24,587 nt of DNA from a virus: positions 1 through 24,587 of IMG/VR virus record IMGVR_UViG_3300040801_001242; one strand, given 5' to 3'. The position numbers were made by a program, and so were the translations under genes. Below are positions 9,650 through 17,903 of this stretch, in pieces (position 1 is the first letter of the stretch; each line of letters begins with the position of its first letter). The notes beneath the pieces are model-generated. The model was not told where the DNA came from and did no database searches. It worked only from the letters and a program-made list of their open reading frames with translations.

Positions 9650-10411
9650 TCATCTCTCCCAAGACCAGCCACGTTCCCCGAAGCCCGGGCGGCTAGGTGC
9701 GTGAAGTTTCCGCATGGAGGTCCTGCGGGCCAATCCGACCGTCGAACCGAACGATTTCTTGAAATCTTCTGCCCTACGCGGGCTACCCGCGTCAACGTCC
9801 ACGATCCGCAGCGCGAGGTACGCGGCCCAGTCCAGCATCTCAAGATGGTGGTGCTCGGGGACCTCCGGAACTGCCTCCAGATCGTCCGTGCTGAGGCGGT
9901 AGATCGGTTCCCGGATCACCCGGAGGCGGATCGTCTCTGCCTCGGCTGGGGTCGGGTAGATACGCATGGTCGTGACGCCCACGCTGCCCTCGTCGTCTTC
10001 GCTCAGACCTTCGTCAGTCTGGAACGCGAGCGCCGGGCCTTGCGGGAGGCCCACGATATTCTCACCCATGGAGGGCTGGACACCGGGGAGCTGGTAGCCG
10101 CCCACAGACGCGTGGCCGACACGGAGCAGGTCCCCGTTCTGCCCGTCCCGCCGCGCGGAGATAACTGCAAGCACCGCGGGGTGTAGGTCGTACTCAGCCT
10201 GCCCTGCGACTGTCTGCAGGACGCATGTCTCTTCGTTGCGGTGATCCCGAATGACGAAGCCCAGCCGCGCTAGGCGCCGCTGAGCTTCGTCGATGTATCG
10301 CACGAGCGTGGCATCGCTCCAGAGACGGTCGTTTCCGTCGCCCGCGACCTGATTGCTCCGGTCGTGCAGGATGTTGTGCCTCAGCTCGAAGAGCAGCTCG
10401 CCGACGTTCAT
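9650..10411 (-). CDS. Phage adaptor-like (head-to-tail connector) protein (253 aa)
   Basis: It begins MNVGELLFELRHNILHD, followed by a 'LWSDATLVRYIDEAQRRLARLG' type segment (given loosely), then 'AGQAEYDLHPAVLAV' and, near the C-terminus, 'LEMLDWAAYLALRI'. This order (N-terminal helix with W-S-D and Y-I-N/D-E-A-Q, then a beta strand with aG..eYdL) is the signature I associate with phage adaptor proteins that bridge portal and tail in short-tailed phages. Size is typical for that group. AAAGGTG precedes the ATG. The gene follows the small head proteins and precedes the ejection-type genes, which fits a connector role. The family call comes from pattern memory and has not been tested by a profile search. 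Confidence 0.7.
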   Translation of the reverse strand: MNVGELLFELRHNILHDRSNQVAGDGNDRLWSDATLVRYIDEAQRRLARLGFVIRDHRNEETCVLQTVAGQAEYDLHPAVLAVISARRDGQNGDLLRVGHASVGGYQLPGVQPSMGENIVGLPQGPALAFQTDEGLSEDDEGSVGVTTMRIYPTPAEAETIRLRVIREPIYRLSTDDLEAVPEVPEHHHLEMLDWAAYLALRIVDVDAGSPRRAEDFKKSFGSTVGLARRTSMRKLHAPSRPGFGERGWSWER

Positions 10412-10426
10412 GAGGCACCTTTCGCG

Positions 10427-10798
10427 TTAGACTTTGCGGAAAGGGTACTTCAACCGATCCCGATAGCCAATAACCTGTTTCGTCTGCTGGTCCACGACAG
10501 GGGCAGACATGACCGCGTTCTCGAGGATCTCCACGATCCCGGCCGGGACTGCGACCTTCTCGCCGGGGCGCAGAAGATACCCTCGACCATTCAAGCCCAA
10601 GAACAGACCGTTTGGGGGGATGTCGTCGTTCTCCTCAAGGAGGATGGTGACCCGGTCGTCCTTGGGCTTCGTGGTCCGCTTCGCCGCAGGCTTCTTCGCC
10701 GCAGGCTTCGCGTCGGCCTTGGCAGCCTTCTCCGGCTCGTCACCGTCGTCGGCGTCAGCGATGACCTCGTTTTTGATCGGCTCGTCTTCGTCAATCAT
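10427..10798 (-). CDS. Hypothetical head-region protein with charged Ala/Lys-rich N-terminus (123 aa)
   Basis: The first 25 residues are acidic, residues about 25-46 are Ala/Lys/Pro-rich (KPAAKKPAAKRTTK), and the remainder is a small globular domain with 'ILLEENDDIPPNGLFLG', 'GRGYLLRPGEKVAVP' and 'VIGYRDRLKYPFRKV'. The globular half resembles small proteins encoded beside capsid genes in related short-tailed phages; no function is known to me. The N-terminal linker suggests it tethers the domain to another virion part or to DNA. The start overlaps the end of the upstream gene by eight bases, so expression is probably coupled. Confidence 0.75.
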   Translation of the reverse strand: MIDEDEPIKNEVIADADDGDEPEKAAKADAKPAAKKPAAKRTTKPKDDRVTILLEENDDIPPNGLFLGLNGRGYLLRPGEKVAVPAGIVEILENAVMSAPVVDQQTKQVIGYRDRLKYPFRKV

Positions 10799-11066
10799 CG
10801 TCAGCTTCCTCTGTCATTGCCCGTGAAAATGCTGTGTCGTATTCGTCGCCCTTCGACAGCTTGTCCATGGCCTTGTCGAGGAACTTGAAGAGCTCCTCTT
10901 TCTCGGTAAAGACGAACTCGACATATGGACTGCGGTACGGCCCATCGGCCTTCGCATTCTGCTTCTCGATGTCGGGATCACGCATCTCGACAGTGTAGCC
11001 GTTGCCTGCGGCTTTAACCTTGATCTCGTCTGTCATGATCAGCATCCCCGGTACCGCTTCATCCAT
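10791..11066 (-). CDS. Hypothetical small phage protein (91 aa, start uncertain)
   Basis: The frame is open further upstream, but that part is Arg/Ser-rich shadow of the 103-residue gene. Two starts are credible. ATG at 11066 (MDEAVPG) has GGAGAG at good spacing. ATG at 11036 (MTDEIKVKAAG) has GGGGATG upstream and gives 81 residues with a more usual N-terminus. The body is highly charged, with 'GPYRSPYVEFVFTEKEELFKF' (a predicted strand then helix) and an acidic tail EEADDD. No family is recognised. It follows a terminator-like hairpin and overlaps the next gene by eight bases. Confidence 0.7.
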   Translation of the reverse strand: MDEAVPGMLIMTDEIKVKAAGNGYTVEMRDPDIEKQNAKADGPYRSPYVEFVFTEKEELFKFLDKAMDKLSKGDEYDTAFSRAMTEEADDD

Positions 11067-11080
11067 AAGGCTCTCCGTGG

Positions 11081-11101
11081 AAAAGGGGGCCGAAGCCCCC
11101 T
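11081..11101 (-). terminator. Hairpin with TTCG loop and T-tract after the 103-aa gene
   Basis: On the minus strand the stem GGGGGC / GCCCCC closes a TTCG tetraloop and is followed by TTTT. It starts six bases after the stop of the 103-residue gene. It looks like an intrinsic terminator, perhaps leaky because structural genes continue downstream. Confidence 0.75.
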
Positions 11102-11106
11102 GATCC

Positions 11107-11418
11107 TTAGCGCATCGCGACGAAGTGGAGGACCTTCGTGTCGATCGCGACACCTGCCGGGATCGTGAACCCGGTATCGGTGAACGTGATCGTGTCGGCC
11201 TGCACCGTCTGGGTGCCGGCAGCGACCTGACGAAGGGACGCACCAGCCATGGTATCGGTCGCCTCGTGGGTGATCGCGTCGGTTGCGTTGTACACCTTCA
11301 CGAAGCGCGGGCGGAAGCCCAGCTTCACGACGGTGACCGTGCCGTCCGCCGTGAAGGTGCCGGACATGATGTTCGCCATGTCGAAGGACCCGGCGTTGGC
11401 GTTTGCAGTGTAGTTCAT
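11107..11418 (-). CDS. Small capsid-associated (decoration-type) protein candidate (103 aa)
   Basis: This is a beta-rich, Thr/Ala/Val-rich protein starting MNYTANANAGSFD, with 'GFRPRFVKVYNATDAI' and 'TITFTDTGFTIPAG'. It lies directly downstream of the major capsid gene, separated by a hairpin, and is itself followed by a stronger hairpin with T-tract, so it forms its own small transcription unit with the capsid gene. Small beta-rich proteins in this position are often capsid decoration or head-fibre proteins; that role is inferred from position and composition. AAGGAA precedes the ATG by eight bases. Confidence 0.75.
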   Translation of the reverse strand: MNYTANANAGSFDMANIMSGTFTADGTVTVVKLGFRPRFVKVYNATDAITHEATDTMAGASLRQVAAGTQTVQADTITFTDTGFTIPAGVAIDTKVLHFVAMR

Positions 11419-11446
11419 GGTTCAGGTTCCTTTGCTGAGGGCAACT

Positions 11447-11466
11447 GAAAGGGGCCCGGAGGCCCC
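11447..11466 (-). terminator. Hairpin with TCCG loop after the major capsid gene
   Basis: On the minus strand the stem GGGGCC / GGCCCC closes a TCCG (UNCG-type) loop followed by TTT. It lies just downstream of the capsid stop. With a short T-tract it is likely to be a partial terminator or an mRNA-stabilising 3' hairpin. Confidence 0.6.
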
Positions 11467-11471
11467 TCCCG

Positions 11472-12503
11472 TTATGCGGTCGCCGTGCTTTCCAGACGAG
11501 CCATGAAGGCTTCCTGCAGGATGATGGTCCCGTTCCAGAACTTGTAACCCACGGTGCCACGCTGAGCGAGCGGGTCGCCTGCGGAGGGCTTGGGGTTCAC
11601 AACCATGGGGGTCATCGACGACTTGCCCTTGAGGGGCACCATGCCGAACGCGTCGCGGCCGAAGAACAGGATCGGGTAGACGTCGGCGTTCGTGCCGGTC
11701 GTGGACCGGTTGGCGCCTGCGGTGCCGCCTGCATCCGGCCACGGCTGCATGACCGTGGAGGTTAGGTAGCGGACCTGTTCGACCGAGCCGATCTCGCCTT
11801 CGAAGGGCGTGGTGTGGGGGCCGTAATCCGCGACCGGCTTGAAGCCAGCCATGGAGCGGATGTCGGTCTCCAGATCGGGGTGGCACACCGCCATGTACGC
11901 CGCCTCGACCGACTTGGTGTTGAAGTCGGGGGTGGACGCGACGACCGAAGAGATCTTCTTCGCGTTCTGGCGGTTCAGGCCGGTCGTGACGCGGCGCTGA
12001 TCTGCGAGCGAGATCGGAGCCACGACGTTCGCACGACCTGCCACGCCGTTGGCGTAGAAGACGTTCGTGCCGGCCTTCAGGACGTTGAAGCGCAGCGTCT
12101 CCAGCGTCAGTGCCGCGCTCTCGCCGAGCACGTCAGTCGACACACGCAGGACCGGATCGGTGTGCGTGTCCTCGATCACGTCGGTGATCGTGATGAAGTC
12201 GCCGTACTGCTGCAGCGTGATCGTGTAGTCCTGATTGGCCAGACGCGAGCCCTGCGGCGTGACGCCTTCGATCAGGGGCTCGATCCGAACCGGGATGTTG
12301 AAGGGCTCTGCAGGGTTGCCGGAACCAGCGGAACCGGTCGCACCGACGAGGAAGTACCGACGGAACTTCGCAGTCTGCGTGTTGTTCGTCGGCAGCTCAT
12401 AGGTCTGCCCGAATTTCTCGAGGCAGAGGTACGGCATGGCACGCTTGAGCATGCGAACGACCGAGTAGGCCGCGATTGCCGGGGAGATGTCACCATAGAT
12501 CAT
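11472..12503 (-). CDS. Major capsid protein, N4 gp56-like family (343 aa)
   Basis: This is the shell protein of the phage head. The N-terminus reads MIYGDISPAIAAYSVVRMLKRAMPYL, split here as MIYGDISPAIAA then 'MLKRAMPYLCLEKFGQ'. Then come 'FRRYFLV', 'IEPLIEGVTPQG', 'ITLQQYGDFITITDVIEDTH' and 'LRFNVLKAGTNVFYANG'. The order 'plteGvtP' followed by 'tl.QYG....tD' is typical of N4 gp56-family capsid proteins, and 343 residues fits the family range. TAGGAG precedes the ATG. The gene sits between the scaffold gene and a decoration candidate, the usual order. A hairpin follows the stop, which may help set high capsid expression. Confidence 0.88.
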   Translation of the reverse strand: MIYGDISPAIAAYSVVRMLKRAMPYLCLEKFGQTYELPTNNTQTAKFRRYFLVGATGSAGSGNPAEPFNIPVRIEPLIEGVTPQGSRLANQDYTITLQQYGDFITITDVIEDTHTDPVLRVSTDVLGESAALTLETLRFNVLKAGTNVFYANGVAGRANVVAPISLADQRRVTTGLNRQNAKKISSVVASTPDFNTKSVEAAYMAVCHPDLETDIRSMAGFKPVADYGPHTTPFEGEIGSVEQVRYLTSTVMQPWPDAGGTAGANRSTTGTNADVYPILFFGRDAFGMVPLKGKSSMTPMVVNPKPSAGDPLAQRGTVGYKFWNGTIILQEAFMARLESTATA

Positions 12504-12526
12504 GTTCTGCTCCTAGACCAAAATGA

Positions 12527-13555
12527 TCAGATTTTCTTCGCGAACTCCGCGAATGCCGCGTCGAAATCTGCCGGATCGGCAGACCCACTTGGCGTTGACC
12601 GTTTGGACCTGACTGGAGCCAGACCAGCCGCCGCTTTTTTGGTGGCTGCGGGCAGCTCAGTGTCCTGAGACTGTTGTTGTTGTTCGCCAGAAGAAGCCTT
12701 GGCCTTAGGCGCCTCGATACCGTTTTCCTTTCGATACCGCTCCACCAAGTCTGCAACTTCTTCTGCAGTCCCTTGAGTGATAACATGCTCATAAGCTGCC
12801 CGCAAGTAGGCAGGTTGTCCTTCGACCCACTGCACGACCTTATCGCGAACGTCATCATAGTCGGCGATCTGGGTCTGCAGCTGTTGCAGGTGCGCCTGAT
12901 TGGATATCACATCCACGGTCTCGCTGATCGGGTCAAGCACCTGCTTCACCTGCGAGAACACGAACTGGAGCAGCTGCTGGTACTCCTGACGACGCGACAA
13001 GGCCTCGGCTCGTGCGATGTCCGGCCAGTCGTTCCGGTAGGCCTCGAGCAGTTGCTCCTCTTCTGGAGTATAGAGGGGCTGCTGCTCCTGCTTTTCTTCC
13101 TTCGCGCCCTCGGCATCGGGCTGAGCCTTCGCGGGTGGATCTTTCTGTTGCTGTTGCTGGTGCTGCTCGGCCGACCCCTTGCCCAAAAGCTCGGACATCC
13201 GCGCGAGCAGCTCCTCGTTCGTCAGCGCAGGTTCTTCGGGAGGGGGAGTTTTCGCGGCGTCATCTTCCTTGCCGCCCTTCTCTCCTCCATCGCCAGCATC
13301 ACCAGTATCAGCATCAGGATCGTCCCCTGTACCAGCGTCAGCGTCTTCCCCGCCCTTCGCGGCCTCAGCAGCGGCAGCATCAGCTTCCTCCTCGGCAACA
13401 CCGGCTGCCGCGGCGGCAGCATCGGCATCATCCTCATCGCCGCCGTCACCGTCGCCCTGAGCGCTCTCAGCAGCGGCAGCCGCAGCAGCGTCATCATCCT
13501 TGGATGCCTGAGCGAAGGCGGCGTCGAAGTCGTCGGCTTTCGGTTTGGTGGTCAT
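12527..13555 (-). CDS. Capsid scaffolding protein candidate (342 aa)
   Basis: The N-terminal third is very acidic and low complexity (Ala, Asp, Glu, Gly runs). Next is a Gln-rich linker, a helical middle (about residues 155-265, with 'YTPEEEQLLEAYRNDWPDI'), then a Ser/Lys-rich tail. High charge, helical content and position immediately upstream of the major capsid gene are hallmarks of phage scaffolding proteins. The motif DFDAAFA occurs at both ends: residues 9-15 and again within the last 15 residues. This could be a duplicated capsid-binding element. GGAGAG precedes the ATG. The assignment rests on composition and context, since scaffold sequences are poorly conserved. Confidence 0.8.
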   Translation of the reverse strand: MTTKPKADDFDAAFAQASKDDDAAAAAAAESAQGDGDGGDEDDADAAAAAAGVAEEEADAAAAEAAKGGEDADAGTGDDPDADTGDAGDGGEKGGKEDDAAKTPPPEEPALTNEELLARMSELLGKGSAEQHQQQQQKDPPAKAQPDAEGAKEEKQEQQPLYTPEEEQLLEAYRNDWPDIARAEALSRRQEYQQLLQFVFSQVKQVLDPISETVDVISNQAHLQQLQTQIADYDDVRDKVVQWVEGQPAYLRAAYEHVITQGTAEEVADLVERYRKENGIEAPKAKASSGEQQQQSQDTELPAATKKAAAGLAPVRSKRSTPSGSADPADFDAAFAEFAKKI

Positions 13556-13567
13556 TGTGCTCTCCGG

Positions 13568-13828
13568 TTACTTCGCCAGTTGTTGTTTCAGATACTGGTC
13601 ATGTTTGTAAGCTGCACGCTCCAGCTTACGCAATATATTTCTGTAGACCAGTGCTTCGGCCTGAGTGCTCTGCAGTTTATCGGGAGAGCAAGTCACGAGA
13701 TCATCCTTGGCACCTTCAAGCAACGCCTCCATCCATTTACGGATAAGGATGATCTCAGGGGTGCCGAGGTACTTCCTGATCTGATCAAGAAGCTCCGCTT
13801 CCGTCTCCTTGGGGTTGCTGCTCGACAT
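13568..13828 (-). CDS. Hypothetical helical protein between portal and scaffold (86 aa)
   Basis: Predicted mostly alpha-helical: MSSSNPKETEAELLDQIRKY and then repeated Leu/Ile heptad-like positions, ending KHDQYLKQQLAK. The start lies 44 bases inside the portal gene's 3' end in another frame, and the stop is 12 bases before the scaffold start, so the three genes are tightly coupled. Codon pattern and the clean packing support a real gene. No family is recognised; small helical proteins at this locus in other phages are mostly of unknown function. Confidence 0.7.
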   Translation of the reverse strand: MSSSNPKETEAELLDQIRKYLGTPEIILIRKWMEALLEGAKDDLVTCSPDKLQSTQAEALVYRNILRKLERAAYKHDQYLKQQLAK

Positions 13829-15974
13829 CCGGCATTACTCCTCGCTCTAGCGCCTCCAGCGCTGTGTTGACCGTTTGGGCTTGGGCCGCGGTCATGCTCT
13901 TCTCGCCAAGGGCGATGTTCTTGGCCGCCTCGGTGAGGACGTTGCGCAGCTCTGCCTCGAACATCTGCTTGGCCTGTGCAGCCATCTCGGCCTGCTGCTG
14001 GTCCCGCGCCTTCCGACGACGCTCGGCTTCCTGCGGCGCCACCAGCAGCCCTTGGAGATCACGCACCGCGAACCGGGCCTCGGTGAATTTGCGGGTATCG
14101 ACGTCCAAGCGCTCGTCTTCTGTGAGGGTCGCCGCCAGCTGGTCCATCTGCTGACCCCGAACCTCCTTGGCGATGAGGCTGGTCGCGCCACGCGCTACCG
14201 CGTTGTAATCGCCCTTCGGCACCCGGGGGTTGAAGACCTGATTGAACGTGATCAGCGATTGTATGACCGACTGGGTGAAGGTGTCGAAGTTCCTGACTAC
14301 GTCCTTGAACGGCAGGGCCGCGTCAGCGCGCAGCATGCTCGCCCCGGCTGCCGTCCGCATGGGCTCCGCGGTCCCGCGCGGCGCCTCTTGGCCGGATTGC
14401 GGGTTCACGAAGGTCTCCTGATCGGCGAAGTCCATGAAGAGCCTGATGATCTGCAGCAGCTCCGGGATATGGCTGTCGACCGCGACGTTCCGCACCGCCG
14501 GGACGTTGGCATCCTGACCCACCCCTTCGCGGTAGTAGATCCGGTACGAGCCGATGCTGGTCGTGTCCTGATCAGGTCTGAGCAGGTCTTCGTTCATCTC
14601 AAGCGTCGGGCCACAGACCATCGACCCGTTGTCCAGCACCATCCGCGCCGCCGCGGCGATCGACATCTGGCTGTCGCGCATGACGGCCGGCAGCCCGCTG
14701 CCCACGAGGGTGGTGTCGTCCTCGTCGAACACGAACGTGTGGATGGTGCGGACCTCCTTGCCGAGCTTGCGCCACGCGTTGATGTCCGCCTTGATGATCT
14801 TGTTCCCGACCATCCAGATCTCGGCATCGACGTCGTCCGTGATCTTGTCGTTCGGCACCTCAGCACCTGCACGCTTCAGATCCTTGGCGCTGATCGTCCC
14901 GTGGTAGCAGATCACCTCGTACCGGTTACCGCCCGGCTTGAACGACCGCTCCTCGCCTGCGGTGATGTCGCGCAGGGAGTTCTCGAAGTTCTCCGGCTTG
15001 TAGTTGCCGTCCGGGTGCTGCTTGATCGCCGCCTTGACCTGATCCTCGAAGAAGTCCTCACGCCGCCCCAGCGCACGCAGCTGGGCCCGCGTCATGACCT
15101 TGCGCACCCAGTATCCTTCCATGTCTGCGAAACTCTTCGCGTTCATGTCCGGATAGAGGTCCCAGACCGAGATGAAGTCGAAATACGGCCTGTATGTGGT
15201 CTGCTCGCGAACGCGCGGCACGTCTCCCTCGACGTCCCATGTCGTGATCGTCGTCGGCTGCGCGAACGGGCCGTGCAGGAAGCCGGGGCCGTACATGATC
15301 CCGGACCGCAGAACCGACCGCACCAGCGCGATGAAGTCGGGGTTCTGGTCCCCGCCCATCTCCGCGAGCTGGTCCTCGATCTCGATCTCGAGCTCCCGGG
15401 CGCGCTCTTCCGCGATCTCCTGCACCGCGGCGCGCACCGTGGCAGCCGTGACCTTCGGCTTGGGCGGGCCTTGCATGGGCGGCATGCCCTGCTGTGGACC
15501 TTGCTGCTCGACCTGCTCTGGGCTGGCTTCTGCCTGCCCGGGGTCGCCCGGAGGCGCGACCGTGGCGTCCAGCATCGCGATCTCTTGCAGCTTCGCCATG
15601 ACATCCTCGGGCGTGATGTCCGCGGACGGGGTCGCCTTGATCTCCCAGTTCTTCTCGTTGCCCGGGAACATCAGGTTCATGAGCCGCGCGAGCGTCAGAA
15701 GTACCTTGACCCGCGTGATCCGCGGGTAAGCCTTTGACATGTTGGGAGGTAGTTTCTGCTCGATCTCCGGGTCGTACTTGCCTGCGAACTGGCGGAGGTT
15801 CTTGATGTAGTTCCGCTCCGCGTTCGAGCGGTCCTTCTTGTACTCCTCGAACATCTCCTTGAGCTTGGTCCCGATGATCGCCATCTCGGTCGGGTCGATC
15901 TTACGGACCGGGACGTCCTCGCCGGGACCGGCATCCACCGTAACGGGAGGCAGCTTCGGGTTCATCTGGTTCAT
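13785..15974 (-). CDS. Portal (head-tail connector) protein (729 aa)
   Basis: The portal ring at one capsid vertex forms the DNA channel and docks the terminase. The start at 15974 (MNQMNPKLPP) is preferred over the more upstream 16034, which would overlap the terminase gene; GTGAGG lies upstream. Visible segments include 'FEEYKKDRSNAERNYIKN', a Pro/Gln-rich linker (about residues 150-180), 'LRSGIMYGPGFLHGPF', 'FDFISVWDLYPDMNAKS', 'EGYWVRKVMTRAQLRAL' and a long helical C-terminal region ending in a Gln/Gly-rich tail. The order of the SVWDLYPD segment before the ARAL-type helix is typical of large portals of the N4 gp59 size class (about 750 residues). Its place directly after the large terminase supports this. 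Confidence 0.85.
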   Translation of the reverse strand: MNQMNPKLPPVTVDAGPGEDVPVRKIDPTEMAIIGTKLKEMFEEYKKDRSNAERNYIKNLRQFAGKYDPEIEQKLPPNMSKAYPRITRVKVLLTLARLMNLMFPGNEKNWEIKATPSADITPEDVMAKLQEIAMLDATVAPPGDPGQAEASPEQVEQQGPQQGMPPMQGPPKPKVTAATVRAAVQEIAEERARELEIEIEDQLAEMGGDQNPDFIALVRSVLRSGIMYGPGFLHGPFAQPTTITTWDVEGDVPRVREQTTYRPYFDFISVWDLYPDMNAKSFADMEGYWVRKVMTRAQLRALGRREDFFEDQVKAAIKQHPDGNYKPENFENSLRDITAGEERSFKPGGNRYEVICYHGTISAKDLKRAGAEVPNDKITDDVDAEIWMVGNKIIKADINAWRKLGKEVRTIHTFVFDEDDTTLVGSGLPAVMRDSQMSIAAAARMVLDNGSMVCGPTLEMNEDLLRPDQDTTSIGSYRIYYREGVGQDANVPAVRNVAVDSHIPELLQIIRLFMDFADQETFVNPQSGQEAPRGTAEPMRTAAGASMLRADAALPFKDVVRNFDTFTQSVIQSLITFNQVFNPRVPKGDYNAVARGATSLIAKEVRGQQMDQLAATLTEDERLDVDTRKFTEARFAVRDLQGLLVAPQEAERRRKARDQQQAEMAAQAKQMFEAELRNVLTEAAKNIALGEKSMTAAQAQTVNTALEALERGVMPDVEQQPQGDGSGAS

Positions 15975-15984
15975 GGCCTGTGCC

Positions 15985-17406
15985 TCACGTGAAGTGGTAA
16001 ACGTTCTGGAGCCGCGGGACCGTGCCAGTGGCACGTTTCTTCCGCCTTATCTCACGTTGCCCCTCGCGATGGAAGTACCGCGCCAGATAGCCCCCTGCGT
16101 CGCCGGGGTGAGAGTAGGGGTTCTTCTTGTCGGGCTCCGGCGATCTCTGGTTACCAGTTTTCGGGTCCAGTGCATAGCGCCAGCCGCCCCTGAGCGCCCT
16201 GAGAAAGATCGGACACGCCTGCTGGTCGACGATGAACGCGGGCTCCGACCCCACGATCCGGGTCATGTAGTGCTCCAGCGCGTCGATCCGGAGGGACAGC
16301 CGGTTATTGGTCTCGATCGAAACGTCGAAGTTCTGACGAAGTACCTCCAGCACGGTCTGCTCGTCCGAGTTGCTGCGGTAGCTGGATGCCGGGTCCGGCG
16401 CCACGATGAACTGCGCATCCGGGAATTTCGCCCTCAGGAACGGCTTGACCCGCTCGTCGATAAGCCGCCGCGCCCCCATGTTCTTCTGCACCAGCTCCCC
16501 GAGCACCCTCAGGCGCCCGTCGAGGGTCTGCTGGCCGAACACGAAGGCCGATCCGCCCAGCCCGGGGTCGAACCCTGCCACGAGAGGCAGCATCGGATCC
16601 CAGAGCAGCCTGTCCGCACTGACGTGCATGACCGGGTCGAAGCTCGGAACGACCGGCTGACCCACCACCGAGAAGCCCCACTGGGCCTCAAGGAACTGCG
16701 CGATGTAGGCTTTCGACTTCCCGATGGCCTGATTGACGTAATATTCCCGGCCGCCGGGCAGGTTCTCGATGTTTTCCGCGTCCGGAGCGAAGCCCGAGGG
16801 CTGCAGGAAGTACTCCGCATTGCCCGGCAGATCCTTGTGCAGGTAGTCGAACCACCAGTTGTCCTCTGTCGAGGGGTTGCTCGAGGCCCACATACCCCAA
16901 TTCGTCGCGCCGCCATCCTTCGCCGAGGGATAGCGCCCCAGACGAGAGGACAATGCGTCGATAATCGCCTGCGGGATCTCCACGAATTCGTCGATGATGG
17001 CGAACGTGATCTCCAGAGACAGCACGCGCGCGATGTCCGCAGGGGTGTCGAGCGCCCTGAACAGCACCTCGCACTCGACATCGTCGAACCGGAGCGTGAA
17101 TTTCTTCTCGGTCTCCTTCCACGTACCGGCCTGACCGTCCTTGAACCAGTAATCCCACGATTTCAACGTGGTATCCTTGAGCTGAGGCAGCGTGTTCCGC
17201 ACGACAACCGCCCGAGAGCGCCTGATCCCGTCTTTTCCGGGCTTCTGGAGCTTCGCCATGGCGACGAGCTTGAAGAAAATCCCGGTCGTCTTGCCCGATC
17301 CGACCGGCCCGACGATGAACGAGTAGAAAAGCTCACCCTTCCGGTGGTGCCGGATGAACCTCTTGATGGTCGGAGGCGGCGTATAGGTGATCTGCTCGTG
17401 CGTCAT
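15985..17406 (-). CDS. terL: Terminase large subunit (packaging ATPase-nuclease, 473 aa)
   Basis: This is the motor that pumps DNA into the prohead and cuts the concatemer. The Walker A motif GPVGSGKT is at residues 33-40. Walker B is FAIIDE at residues 135-140, with D139 and E140. ASSNPS (about 174-179) fits the coupling motif. The nuclease half begins near 'LVAGFDPGLGG', where D280 is a likely first metal-binding Asp, and continues with 'IVAPDPASS', a likely second acidic site. Length is normal for the family. The gene starts six bases after the small terminase stop, with GAGG upstream, and is followed ten bases later by the portal. Confidence 0.93.
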   Translation of the reverse strand: MTHEQITYTPPPTIKRFIRHHRKGELFYSFIVGPVGSGKTTGIFFKLVAMAKLQKPGKDGIRRSRAVVVRNTLPQLKDTTLKSWDYWFKDGQAGTWKETEKKFTLRFDDVECEVLFRALDTPADIARVLSLEITFAIIDEFVEIPQAIIDALSSRLGRYPSAKDGGATNWGMWASSNPSTEDNWWFDYLHKDLPGNAEYFLQPSGFAPDAENIENLPGGREYYVNQAIGKSKAYIAQFLEAQWGFSVVGQPVVPSFDPVMHVSADRLLWDPMLPLVAGFDPGLGGSAFVFGQQTLDGRLRVLGELVQKNMGARRLIDERVKPFLRAKFPDAQFIVAPDPASSYRSNSDEQTVLEVLRQNFDVSIETNNRLSLRIDALEHYMTRIVGSEPAFIVDQQACPIFLRALRGGWRYALDPKTGNQRSPEPDKKNPYSHPGDAGGYLARYFHREGQREIRRKKRATGTVPRLQNVYHFT

Positions 17407-17412
17407 GCAGCC

Positions 17413-17820
17413 TCAGAGGTTCACGGTGATGCTGAATGTAGGCCTGTCCTCGCCGGACGCGCCGCCATCCTTGCTGGCGTCCAGCCCGGCCACCCGCACG
17501 GTGAACTTGATCAGGTCAGCCCTGACCGTCGCCGGAACAGTCGGGTTGTGGATCATCCCCCACGAGGTCTTGAGCAGCTCGTCGGACTGGATCATGGCCT
17601 TGAGCCGGAAACTCATGCCCTCTCTGCGCACCAGCTCCCGGGCACGCCTCAGATCTTCGAGGAACGTTGGGTTCCGGCAGAGCGTTTCGAACTCGTGCTT
17701 CGTGATCCCGTAGGCTTCGCAGATCTTTTTTGGCGTCGCGATCCTCAGCGCCAGTTCAAGCGGGAGCGTCGCGGGGTAACCGAGGTCGATCTCGTGGTCG
17801 ATGGTGGCGACGGCGTTCAT
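17413..17820 (-). CDS. terS: Terminase small subunit candidate (135 aa)
   Basis: This is the probable DNA-recognition subunit of the packaging machine. Residues about 27-52, with 'TPKKICEAYGITKHEF', look like a helix-turn-helix. Then a helical region 'RRARELVRREGMSFRLKAM' and 'TVPATVRADLIKFTVRVAG' follows, consistent with an oligomerisation domain. The size and position immediately ahead of the large terminase are as expected. AAGGT precedes the ATG. The start codon overlaps the stop of a 28-codon upstream reading frame. The family call is from motif and context; small terminases diverge strongly. Confidence 0.75.
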   Translation of the reverse strand: MNAVATIDHEIDLGYPATLPLELALRIATPKKICEAYGITKHEFETLCRNPTFLEDLRRARELVRREGMSFRLKAMIQSDELLKTSWGMIHNPTVPATVRADLIKFTVRVAGLDASKDGGASGEDRPTFSITVNL

Positions 17821-17903
17821 GTCTGACCTTCATGCAGGTGTTGTGGTCGAATGTAGCTGCACTCAGGGCTGTTGTCTACATCTGAGGAGCTCTTGTTATT
17901 CAT
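17817..17903 (-). CDS. Possible 28-aa leader peptide ORF coupled to the small terminase gene
   Basis: ATG at 17903 reads MNNKSSSDVDNSPECSYIRP and ends with a TGA that overlaps the small terminase ATG (ATGA). No Shine-Dalgarno is visible; the start is preceded by CCACC inside a 20-bp element that recurs at 20174-20193. It may be a leader peptide for coupling, or chance. Low confidence. Confidence 0.25.
   Translation of the reverse strand: MNNKSSSDVDNSPECSYIRPQHLHEGQT

Noticed and set aside
13875-17826. Long plus-strand open frames opposite portal and terminase
   Set aside because: Common in GC-rich DNA where the antisense of real codons lacks stops; composition is His/Arg-rich and there are no ribosome-binding sites.
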